A DNA stretch of 64,000 nt from Bombyx mori (taxonomy: Eukaryota; Arthropoda; Insecta; Lepidoptera; Bombycidae), in contig NC_085123.1 of the NCBI RefSeq assembly GCF_030269925.1, positions 6,262,001 to 6,326,000 on the forward strand, in the 5' to 3' direction. Both the position numbers and the translations under genes were made by a program. Under the pieces are notes generated by a model. It saw nothing but the letters and a program-made list of their open reading frames with translations, did not search any database and was not told the DNA's origin. Numbering within the stretch: position 1 is the first letter of the stretch; every line of letters begins with the position of its first letter. Shown here piece by piece: positions 23,161-34,600 of the stretch.

Positions 23161-24112
23161 TCCAATAATGAAACGTCGATGTCGTCACAAATTCGTATTC
23201 ATATCTAAGAAACTTTCGTCGGATACCCGCTTAATGGTTTCGCTAAAGCGAACTATGTTATTCGACTTAATAATTTGTCGAAGTAGCTTTTTTTTTTTGG
23301 TAAATGTCGATTTAAGATTTAACCAATATTAAAAATTTCTGTATTATTAAAAATCATAATGTTTCAACATATAATACGATATTAATTAATTAATCTAACT
23401 AATTCCAAATTTTTTTATTGGAAGATTTTTAATAAGGTTTGGAAAAAGTTTAATTGCATAAATAAAATGCATGTAAACTTTTTGGAACAATTCTCTTAAA
23501 AAATAAAGAAGATTTCAAATTAAAAGCGAATCGTTTGACATTTGAATTAATTACAGAAGAAAGTAAGGACGCAAAAACTCAACTAAAATATTAAAAGTTT
23601 GACAACAAAGGCACATCAGGACATAGGCACGATTTGAGAGGAACCCACGAGGAGGAGTTAAAATGCCGTTAGTAAATAACCATTTTAAATAACTTCTTTG
23701 AAGTGGTTAAGACAGATTGTTCGAGGGGGCGTATAATTGCTGCACGTGTAAAGAATAGACGGATTTAGCCAACTGACATGTTAATAGGTAATTTACACAT
23801 ACATTGGATGAAAGAAACGTTCAATGTACACTCAAAATAATCGTGTCTAAAATTTTGAAAACATTACGGTTTGCTTTAAAATATATAGAAGGGCTTTAAT
23901 ATCAGTATTCATATTTTCTGAAACAACGGATAGCCTTAAGTCTCATGCTAATATTGTTTAAAATTCAAACTCCAAACACGGACATAATATTTGGATAGAT
24001 ATTTAAAATGCTATGTTGTTTTAAGGAATGAAAAATAGCTAATTGAGTATTTAATTAAAAATTGTTATTTTGATGTATGATATTCTTTGGAACGTATTTT
24101 CAAACAGTTCCT
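23161..24112. other. Spacer, no gene seen
   Basis: AT-rich. A short frame from the ATG at 23167 has no donor of matching phase for the exon at 25656. Confidence 0.35.
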
Positions 24113-24962
24113 AATCTAAGGAATGCCTTCAGGGGTCGGTGCTCGGCCCCCTTTTATGGAATACTGGGTATGACTGGGTTCCACAGGCCCCGGACAGCGC
24201 CACCTGTCAATACCCATATCGTGGTTGGAAGCGTCCGTATCGGGGTCGGGGTGCAGTTGAAGTACCTCGGTATTATAGACAGTCGTTGGGCCTTGTGCTC
24301 ACTTTCAGAACGGGGGGTGGTGAAATCCATGGCCCTATACGGAGCGCCCGTGTGAAGCCAGTCCCTGGCCGTGGGGGTGGCGAAGCTGCTGCAACAGCCG
24401 CAACGCACCAACGCGGTCGAGGTCACCTTGAGTCCTGGAGGCGGAGGCGCTCGCCGCTGACTATCAGTGGCGGGCTGACCTTCGTGCCCGGGGCGTGGCG
24501 CGTCCCAGCCCCAGTGTGGTCATAGTGCCGAGGGCCCAATCTTGACGGTCCGTGTTGGAGTCATGGTCCAGGCGGCTGGCCGATCCTTCAGCTGGTCGTA
24601 GGACTGTCAAGACGATTCGATCGGTCCTTGTGGGTTGTGTGAATCGTGACAGAGGACGCCTCACTTTCCGGCTCATGCAGGTGCTTACTGGGCATGGTTG
24701 CTTCGTTGAGTTCCTGCACCGGATCAGTGCCGGGCCGACGACAGGGTGCCACCATTGTGGTTGTGACTTGGACACGGCTGAGCACACGCTCACGACATCG
24801 ATGCTCGGTGTCGACGTGTCGTGGAAGGCAATGCTGTTTGGACGTAAGTTGTTCAGCGACAGGAGGTTTCAGTTCGACTCTGACATACCCCGCCCCCTAA
24901 CCCCAGTGGAGGGCGGAAGTCCGGCGATTACCTCCTGACAAAAAAAATCTAAGGAATGCCTT
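24113..24962 (+). mobile_element. 5'-truncated R1-clade LINE with 17-bp target-site duplication
   Basis: AATCTAAGGAATGCCTT occurs perfectly at 24113-24129 and again at 24946-24962, bounding a GC-rich insert that ends in a short A run. Inside, on the + strand, are reverse-transcriptase and C-terminal zinc-knuckle remnants. This is a clean footprint of target-primed reverse transcription of a 5'-truncated element. Confidence 0.85.
24130..24938 (+). pseudogene. R1-clade LINE ORF2 remnant
   Basis: Fragments in shifting frames: VLGPLLWNTGYDWV (after the RT active-site region), VEVPRYYRQSLG and, near the end, GCHHCGCDLDTAEHTL, a Cys-His motif like the C-terminal zinc knuckle of R1-clade ORF2 proteins. 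Frame changes and internal loss show it is dead. GC content is far above that of the flanks, marking it as foreign to the local sequence. Confidence 0.7.
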
Positions 24963-24967
24963 ACGAC

Positions 24968-25150
24968 TTTTTTTATTTTTTATTGCTTATATGGATGGAC
25001 GAGTTCACAGCCCACCTGGTGTTAAGTGGTTACTGGAGCCCATAGACATCTACAACGTAAATGCGCCACCCATCTCGAGATATAAGTTCTAAGGTATAAG
25101 TATAGTTACAACGGCTACCCCATCCTTCGAACCGAAACGCATTACTACTA
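24968..25150 (-). repeat. Bm1-type SINE body, 5'-truncated
   Basis: TTTTTATTGCTTATATGGAT, CCCACCTGGTGTTAAGTGG, AAATGCGCCACCCATCTCG and AACCGAAACGCATTACTACT. It lies next to the R1-clade insertion. Confidence 0.75.
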
Positions 25151-25655
25151 GGACCCCGCTGTACAAAGTCATGTTACATAATTGTTTATTACAATACCTA
25201 TTGTTTATTACAATACCTACTGTTCCAATTGGTTGTTTATCGTACATAGTGATATAATAGCTGGCCTCTTTGAGAATAAGGACTTTACAAGCATGATTTG
25301 AAACGATCTAAGGAATCGAGTTAGAGATGAATACTTATAATAATATTAATTGTCATCTTCGTCACAATATCAACCACAGAAAACTCATTCGATTCCCCCG
25401 TAAAATACATATTCAAAAGTGATCATAGGGATTGCTTAGAAAATTGTAACTGCCAACTAAATCTTTCCTACTAATTCCTTACTTTTCTTCCTTCCATGCG
25501 TTACTCCTTATTCATTGTTTTTTTTTTTTGTGAGAATTAATTGACAGCCCTGTATTGTGTAACGACTCCCGTACACTGTGCTCCACACCATATTTTTAGG
25601 GTTTTGGTTTTTATTTTACTTGACATAAATTTAATCACCTTTTTTCATGTTTCAG
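25151..25655. other. 5' flank or intron before the first defined SLC13 exon
   Basis: No further repeat or exon recognised. It ends in the acceptor TTTTTTCATGTTTCAG at 25655. Confidence 0.4.
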
Positions 25656-28600
25656 ACCTGATGACGTGTTAGAGAGTAAGGAGAAAGCCAAGCTGTTTTT
25701 TACGGCGCATTGGAAAGGTTTCGTCTGTTTAATTGTGCCCATCATTCTGATACCATTGGTTACACCATTTCCAGGAGAGGTCAGCTGGGTTTATATAAGA
25801 TTTAACATTAACACAATTTCAAATAGTAAGAGCACCATAATACAATGAGGATTGTTTTAATTGTCACGCTTTATTTATCTAGTTGCTCACTTATATTTTC
25901 TAAGAAAAGGCAATCGTGATCATAATAACAACAATAATTTTTTTTTTGGTTGAGTGATTACTGTTGGTCCAGAGGCCTTTTCAGTTTCACCAGGACAGGT
26001 CGGCGAGTAAGGACTCAGCCAGGAGAATAAACATGAAATTCTAGACAAATTATGAACTAATTAATCAGGGCATAAAAAAATTAAGAATTAGGCACCTCCA
26101 GCCTGCTTATTTTTAGAAAACAATTGGGCTTTTTAGCATTTTTTTTAGCATGTCCATAAACTCTTGTAACTAATAACGATAAGCCTGAGAGAAGAGTATA
26201 ATTAGATAAAGAATAATTTGAAAAGAAGCAATTGATGATTTTAATCTCTTTTTATATAATTAAAAATCTACATTGATATTAGCAAAGACGATCCTGTGTT
26301 TATTTATTTATTTATTTATTTAGACACACCAACAGCAATACACACAAAACATTCAAGCTTAAAATTAACATATATAAAATTAAGTACTGGTATGTAAGCC
26401 AGTTACAGGCATGTACAGCAATCTCTTATAACACACTATGACATGTTACAGCAATATATATATTTGAAAACAACACGAAAACAAGAGCTAACTACACACA
26501 CTACTAACTTCACAGATTACTAAATAAGAAATAATGCACATATTTATATAGTAAAAAATTATAAATAAAAATTATAAAACTATAAAAAAAATTAAAAAAG
26601 TCGAGCGCGGCAATGCAAAAAATATAAATACATAGAACAGACTGCGCAATGTAATCAGAATGACATTCTCTCATCAATTATAAGCAAGGAACTTGGATAC
26701 TAGTTTGTTTTTGAGACCAGGACACGTGTCGTTAAAAATGTCAATGCCGTCAATTAATGCACATATTTGGTTAAATTCACTACATATCTTTGATAAAGGG
26801 GAATATCTAAGGAGGTTTGTTCTACTCGCGGGAATATGGAAAATTTCAGTAATAGGATGCCGTGGGCAGTGGTATGGAACGCTAAAGTTGATTTTCTGAA
26901 GTAAGTGGCTACAATCTATGCTTCCGGAAATTAGTTTTTTTAGGAACATGATATTAATTATTCTACGACGGTTGCCGAGCGATATCATTTTAAAATGTTT
27001 AAGACGTAGATCATATGTGGTACGGTAAGATATGCTAGAAGAATGGAATGCCAAATGCCTAGTGAATGCACGCTGTACGCTCTCAATACGTTGCGAGTAA
27101 GTAGCGTAATGGGGACCCCAAACTACTGATGCGAACTCAAGTTGACTGCGAACCAGCGAGTTATATAATATTATTTTAGTGTTTGAGGACATAAATCCCT
27201 TAGTATTTCTTTTTAGGAATCCCAGCATTCTGGCAGCTTTAATAACAATTGTATCAATATGTGCTTTGAATGTTAATTTGTTATCCATCATCACGCCCAA
27301 ATCTCGAATTTCATTGACTTGCTGCAAAATGTCACCATTCAGTACATAACAGGATGTCATAGGGATTAGTTTTTTAGAGAATTTTATGTAATAGGATTTT
27401 TTTGTATTTAATGTAATTCCATTTAAATTACACCATACATTTATTCTATCTAGATCGCATTGTATAAGTTCTGAGTCTGTTGGTAAAGTAACTGTTCTGT
27501 ATATTTTTAAATCGTCAGCAAAAAGACAAAATTGACTGTCGCGTATTTCTGAAGTTATATCATTAATAAAAGCCGAAAACAATACAGGACCGAGATGGGA
27601 GCCTTGTGGTACGCCTGAAATGGCTATGTAGTCCTGTGATTTATGACCATTCACCACTACAAACTGGAGTCTTTTTGCAAGATACGAACGAAACCATTCC
27701 AACAACGACCCACCAATCCCAAAGCCTCGTAATTTATTTATTAAACGAGAATGACAGACCTTATCGAAGGCACTGGAAAAGTCCATATAAATTGTATCTA
27801 CTTCCAGACCTCTATCAATTTCTCGGCAGAGGTAAGACGTAAATGAGACTAAATTAGTTTCAACAGAGTGACCTTTTCTAAACCCGTGTTGATGTTCAGA
27901 AATAAAGTTATTTAGATGCTGTGTAATAAAAGGACAGACAAGTGACTCGAAGAGCTTTGGAATGCATGAAAGTATGGAAATTGGTCTGTAGTTACTAACA
28001 TTGCTTGTGGCGCCTTTCTTAAATACTGGGACTACTTTAGAGCTCTTCCAGATGTCTGGAAATACACCATCATTCAAGGATCTGTTGAAGATAATTGACA
28101 AAGGTAAAGCCAAAGCAGAGCCGCAACGTCTAACAAAAACCGGGGGTATATCATCTGGTCCAGCACCTTTATACATGTCTAGCTTTTTAATTGCGCGTTG
28201 AATGTCACGTTCTGATATGTTAATACGACTTAAAGGAGTTGTATTAAAAGAAAAGTCTACATAATCAGCTAGGGAATCTCTGTTAAATACTGACGAAAAG
28301 CAACTTGCGAACATCTGTGCGATTTGCGGTCCGGTAGATGCGATCTGGTTTCCCCGATACATAATTGCTGGTACAGTGGTCTCACCATTTCGTCTATCTT
28401 TGATGAAGCGCCAAAAGCTTTTAGGATTCCTACAAATATCAACTTCAATTCTCTTCTTATATACATGAAGACATTGCTCGCTCAATTTGTGAACACGCTC
28501 TCGAAGGAGCTCAAATTCTAATTGGTCGCGCGGATTTTTATATTTCTTAAATCGATACCTCACTTTATTTTTCTCGGAAATAGTCTTTATTAAAGAGTTG

Positions 28601-31600
28601 GTAAACCATGGGGGAAATTTAGTAGACACAGGCTTCGTTCGTGGAGTAAATAAATCAATAGCCGTATAAATGAAATCATAAAATATGTCAGTCATTTCAT
28701 TTACATTTTGACACCCCTCTAACTTTTCACTCCAATTAACATTTATTAAGTAGGATACGATTTGACTATAATCTGCTCGAAAATAGTTGTATCGGGGTCT
28801 CAATATAGGTTTGAGGAAATGGGGACTATGTTGTGGTAAGGAAACTAACAGAGGAGGATGCTTTTGGTCGATTTTGCTCAATACATTATTGGATTCAGTA
28901 ACTTCCAATCCGTTGAAATCAGTAAGAACAAGATCCAATATTTTACCATCTACATTATTCACGTTATTAAATTGTGATAAATTATTAACTGACATGAAAT
29001 CAATAAGAGAAAGTCCCAATTTAGATCCATAATTCATTGCACTACATGGAGAGCTTTCCGACTTTTGAGACCAACCAATATGACTCAAATTAAAATCACC
29101 CAAAATTATCACTTGATCAGATTGCTCGATAACATTTGTAGAGTTTTCCAGAAAACTAGACAAGTGCTCCAAGGAAACTGGAGGGGGAAGGTAAACAGCG
29201 CAAATAGAAACTTTCTTGATCAAGTTGTTAGTTTTGATATCGATTGACACCCATAGATCTTCAGCAGTACTTTCCCAACCTAAGTGCCTATAAGATGGGA
29301 TATGTTTAGATATTGCGATCATAACACCCCCTCCATCTGCCTTGGAACTCGTCGAACACGATCGATCCTTCCTATATACAACATAACGTTTGTCCATAAA
29401 TTCACTACTTAAAACATTACAATTTAACCAAGTTTCGGTGAATACTATTAGATCAAATTTATTAACAGCTATATTCCTAAGTATATCTTCTGTCTTAGTT
29501 CTCAAGCCGCGCACGTTTTGGTAATATATATTTACAGACATCTTTAAAAGAAATCTATTATAAATCAGTTGATCAAATTTATTTTATCACACTAGGCAAT
29601 TAATTTTAAGCTTTCTTCGTCTTTAATATATATAACGTGACTCTGCTCATTTTTCCTTACGAAAATTTTACCATCCCTCACCCATATAAACTTAAAACCA
29701 GTATCTTTTGTCTTCTTACGAGCGGCCGCATGTAAGTGTTTATTTATCGGCGTTAGATGTTCAGATACAAATACTGGCACACGACGTCCCCCGATTCCTA
29801 GATGCTCTGAATTCAATTTGTTGTCTAAATTCTTCTTATTGAACTTGGTAACTGCAGCCAGCAACTCATCGCGACGGCGCTGACTACGTAGTTTAATAAT
29901 CACGGAGCGAGGACGGTCATTCTCCTTATTAAGTTTGGCAATACGTGTTACGTGGAGAATGTCGCTGTCGCCAAAAGGATTTCCGACAATTCTACCCAGC
30001 TGCTCAATAGTCGTTATTAAATTTTCTGATTTATTTTCAGGGATACCATTGATCTCAATATTTGGGGAACGCATGCTTTGTTCTACTTGCCCCAGTCTAT
30101 TTGTCAAATTCTTCACTTGTATTGTTAAATTATTGTTTTTAGAAACTAAATCAGAAATTGTATCGTCCCTCTCGCTTACCATTTGCTTGAGTTCCTCGTA
30201 TTGTTTATTAAAAAATGTTAAGGATTCGTGGAAGTCAGCTATTTGTTGGGAAATATTCGATAAGTGTTCAGAAACTAGTTGTTTGATAGTTTTTGTTATC
30301 TCCTGTTTAATAATGATACGTAAATGTCCTTCAGTAACGTAGGATCCATCGCTGTCACATTTCGAGCTCTGTTTTTTTGTTCGCAAAGTAATATTTCTTT
30401 CTTCTCCAAGACCGTTATCTTCATCAGAAGTGGCGGATCGACTCACTGCTCTAGCAGGAGTATTTGTGTTGTCAGATTTCGGTATCTTATTACGACATTC
30501 CTGACAACTCCAGTTATTCTTACGGTCTTGATCCATAAGAAAGTAAGATTTAGGTGTTATATTAGCACATAACAAATCATAACCTAAGCCACATGCGGAG
30601 CATATCATGTATTCCTTCCTAGAAAGTTTATTTTTACATCCAGAACAAATCTTTGGGACTGATGACATTTTTCCTTTCTTTTATCTTCCCAAATTATATT
30701 CTTATTGTCGAAATTAATTACTAGTTCTATGTATAAAAATTATAAATGTATTTGCCAAAAAGAAAAAAAGGAAAAAAATATGTGCTTTGCAGGATTCGAT
30801 CTTGAGGCCTGAGCAGCTGACGGGTGCATAAAACTCGCTTGACTAACCTCCTGACCGCAGCGACCTTAATCTTGTGTGCCAATTTATTGAATATACTCAA
30901 GTTTAAATTTTGTGTTAGTTCAATGTCCAATCTTTTGTTCTTCAAACCTTCTTCATACCCTCTTTTTATTATATCAATATATAATTTTGAAATTGTTTTT
31001 TGGTTTATTCACTGTTTTAACACAATATCAAACAAAAAAATTTACACAGTTTCACAGCTTATGATTCACTGATTAAGATAGTGTAACTTAAGGCTTGGTA
31101 TAGACAACCTTGACACCATATAAGAAATAAAATCGGTTAGAACTACAATAACACGTCTAGTCGTTTCAAAGTTCAAACGTGTTCATGAGTTTTCTTTCAG
31201 AAAATCTTTATATGTACTATATACATACCTATTTAGGAATATATACGTAATAAATTCTGATTTTTTTGTAATAGGTTGGGAAAAAAGTTATTTCAAGTCG
31301 TCGTGGCCTAAGCGATAAGACGTCCGGTGCATTCGTGTTGAGCGATGCACCGGTGTTCGAATCTCTGGCGGGTACCAATTTTTCTAATGAAATACGTACT
31401 CAACAAATGTTCACGTTTGACTTCCACGGTGAAGGAATAACATCGTATAATAAAAATCAAACCCGCAAAATTATAATTTGCGTAATTACTGGTGGTAGGA
31501 CCTCTTGTGAGTACGCGCGGATAGGTACCACCATCCTGCTTATTTCTGCCGTGAAATACTAATGCGTTTCGGTTTGAAGGGTGGGGCAGCCGTTGTAACT

Positions 31601-34600
31601 ATACTGAGACTCTTCGAACTTATATCTCAAGGTGGGTGGCGCATTTACGTTGTAGATGTCTATGGGTTCCAGTAACTACTTAACACCAGGTGGGCTGTGA
31701 GCTCGTCCACCCATCTAAGCAATAAAAATAAAAAAAAATCGCAATATAGTATGTATGGACTTGTAATAAAATCTCTAAAATCTATTTGTATCTGGCTGGT
31801 TTTGGTATCATGAAAAGTTTAAATTTTAAGGCAGATAATTCCAAATTCAAATTAGGAAAATTTGTGATTTTTATTTATTTTTTGTACTGTCAAGATGAGT
31901 GAATCTAATGAAGAAATTCGGTACATTTTGAAATTTTATTACAAAAAACCTAAAAATGAAATGCAAGCCGCGAAAAAAATTTGCGATGTTTATGGACCTA
32001 GTGCAGTTTGTGAAAGTAGAACAAATTTGGTTTAAGCGTTTTCAATCCGGAAATTTTGATGTCAAAGATGCATGTCGCTCTGGTTGCCCTATTACGGATA
32101 AAATGGATGCCATTTTTGTAAAAGTGGAGCAAGATCGGCATATCAGTAGTATACGACGACGTAGCTGAAGAACTGGGAATTGACCACAAAACAGTTTGGG
32201 CGCATTTGAAAAAACTGGGTACACAAAAAAGCTCGATATTTGGGTACCTCACGAGCTCACTGAAATAAACCTAATGAACCGTGTACTCATTTGTTATTCT
32301 TTATTACGACGTAATGAAACCGAACCATTTTTGAAGAAGCTGATAAATGGTGATGAAGGTGGATTACGTACGACAAGAACGTGCGAAAAAGGTGGTGGTC
32401 AAAGGGCAGTCAGGCTTCACAGACTATGGCGAAACCCGGGTTAACTCGCAACAAGGTGATGCTGTGTGTGTGGCGGGATTGGAAGGGCATTATTCATTAT
32501 GAGCTGTTACCACCAGGCAGGACCATCAATTCTGAGCTCTGCGAACTGCGAACTGCGAATTGCGAAACAACTGATGAGGTTAAAGCAAGAAGTTGAGAGA
32601 AAGCAGCCGGAATTAATCAACAGAAGGGGTGTGGTTTTTCATCATGATAACGCTAGACCTCACACATCTTTAGCCACTCAGCAAAAATTAAGAGAGCTTG
32701 GCTTGGAGGTGTTAATGCATCCGCCGTATAGTCCTGACCTTGCACCTTCAGATTTCCACCTGTTTCGGTCTCTTCAGAATTCTTCTGGCAGTGTCAGGTT
32801 AACATCACGAGAGGACTGCCAAAACCAATTGTCGCGGTATTTTGATCGCAAAATTTCTATAGCATGCTATAGCAGCTACATACTTTAGTTAAATGTAAAT
32901 AAACTGTAATAAAAAATGTTGTGTATTTTCTTAAAAAATGCGAAGAAGCTTTTTCCCCAACCTATTATAATCGTGACTATTATTAGAATAATATGAAAGT
33001 GATATAACATAATTTGGCATTAAAATTAAAGGAAATGTTTTTGATCTGTCTTTTAAATGTTCATTAGTCTCAAAAGAAAACTAGTTGATCAAAGCTAGCA
33101 TTTATGGTATGAAATAGATAACTCGATCAATGCACAACTTATATCGGTTAATGCATTGAAGCTTGTTATTTATTAATCTTCATCTTCTTTCAGAAGCATC
33201 AATGGTGCGCTTACACATTATGTCTTATGGGTATTTATTGGGTGACGGAATGCATTCCTTTAGCTATAACGGCTTTTTTGCCGGTCATGATATTTCCGAT
33301 GACAGGCGTCGCAACCACTAATGAAACGTGCAGAGCGTACATTAATGTAAGTCAATTTAGAATATTTAAAAAAGGTTTTCAATGATGTGTGACTTAATAA
33401 ATAAAAAGGTATACAGACGAGACTAAACTATTACTCTTAATCGCGAAGAAGACGTCACGTGTATTGTTTTGAAAGTAAGCCCAAACGCTATTGAAACTTC
33501 CAGATCGTTTTTCAAAGTGCGTGGCTGAATTCACTTTAAAATATTGATTCCAGTAATCACTTCATGGGATTAGATCATGAGTTTTTATCATAAAAGTTAC
33601 ATATTACTATCGTGCTAAAAATGTATTCAGAGTTAGTTTTAACTTATTTGTCAACCAATAAATATGACAATGTGACATTTGTTTGATCAGTATTTTTTTA
33701 ATAAATTACACAATGTGTTCTCTCTCTATCTCACTCGTTTTAATTGGAATCGTAAATATCCAATTGCAAAAAAATGATTCAGAGGTTTTTTTTTTAAACA
33801 GTATTTTTTAGTTTTTTTGTGACATTCTTTTTTAGGATTCCATAATGATGTTTCTTGGAAGTATTATGTTAGCTTACGCTGTCGAGCAATGTGGCTTACA
33901 CAAGCGTTTGGCTTATTGTGCAATCAAAGCAATTGGTTATTCTCATTACAAGTAAGATTTACAAAGTTTCTTATCAAACTTGAAACTATCAAAAGAGAGA
34001 TGCCTTTTTTATTTTTATTTTTCTGCGATTGCATCTTGTTCTTTAATTCCGGAAATAATGAAACATCTTGTAATCGGTATCGTTTCAGTCAATGCTTAGA
34101 TTCTGATAATGATTCATCTTGCAATCATGAGCGAGAGTTTCTCCTATCTTTATCTTTATCTTTTTATTTCACTTTTAGGCTCCTTCTAGCTATGTGCATC
34201 GTAACTACTTTTGTATCGCTCTGGATATCAAACACTGCTACAACAACTATGATGGTGCCAATAAACTTTGCGATATTAAAAGTTTTTGAAGACGTGCGTA
34301 CTATTTTAATAAGTTTAGTTTTTTAGTAAGTTAGTTTATTTCAACAAGTTTTAGTAATGTGTATTGCTTGGTATTTAGTGTATTAACATTAAGGAAAATA
34401 CAAATGTTTGGTCGTGGAACAAACCGTGGGTAAACGCGTAGTCTTGCATACTTCTGTCGCGAAGCAGGCGTACGAAGAGCATGACTTCGATCTGTAGGGT
34501 GAGACACGCTACAATATAGTATAATTATATGTATATACAACAGAAGTTAGACATTTACCTGAAGCTCAAGATATTTAAGATTGAGATAACAATAAGCTCT

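Larger units (their letters stand above)
26297..30720 (-). mobile_element. Apparently intact jockey/CR1-clade LINE
   Basis: Minus orientation, antisense within the first annotated intron of SLC13 gene 1. Its 3' end is a (TAAA)n tail at about 26297-26322. Two long uninterrupted frames follow in the right order, ORF1 (29592-30668) and ORF2 (26674-29541), with 50 nt between them. The 5' limit is uncertain; the 5' UTR may reach about 30,950. About 350 bp of non-coding 3' UTR separates ORF2 from the tail. Intact frames suggest a young and perhaps mobile copy. Confidence 0.85.
31273..32964 (+). mobile_element. Degraded DD34D mariner, split by a SINE
   Basis: Inverted ends AGGTTGGGAAAAAAG (from 31273) and CTTTTTCCCCAACCT (to 32964) have TA beside them. 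Just inside the left end a full SINE (31296-31736) is inserted. The rest carries a broken transposase. It lies within the first annotated intron of SLC13 gene 1. The ends and coding remnant resemble the Bombyx Bmmar1-type (cecropia) mariners. Confidence 0.8.

Noticed and set aside
29935..30342. 135-codon + strand frame
   Set aside because: Antisense shadow of LINE ORF1.
31300..31380. tRNA-like sequence with A- and B-box motifs
   Set aside because: It is the head of a Bm1-type SINE; no mature tRNA cloverleaf or anticodon arm can be supported. The same holds for 20150-20221 and 50343-50549.
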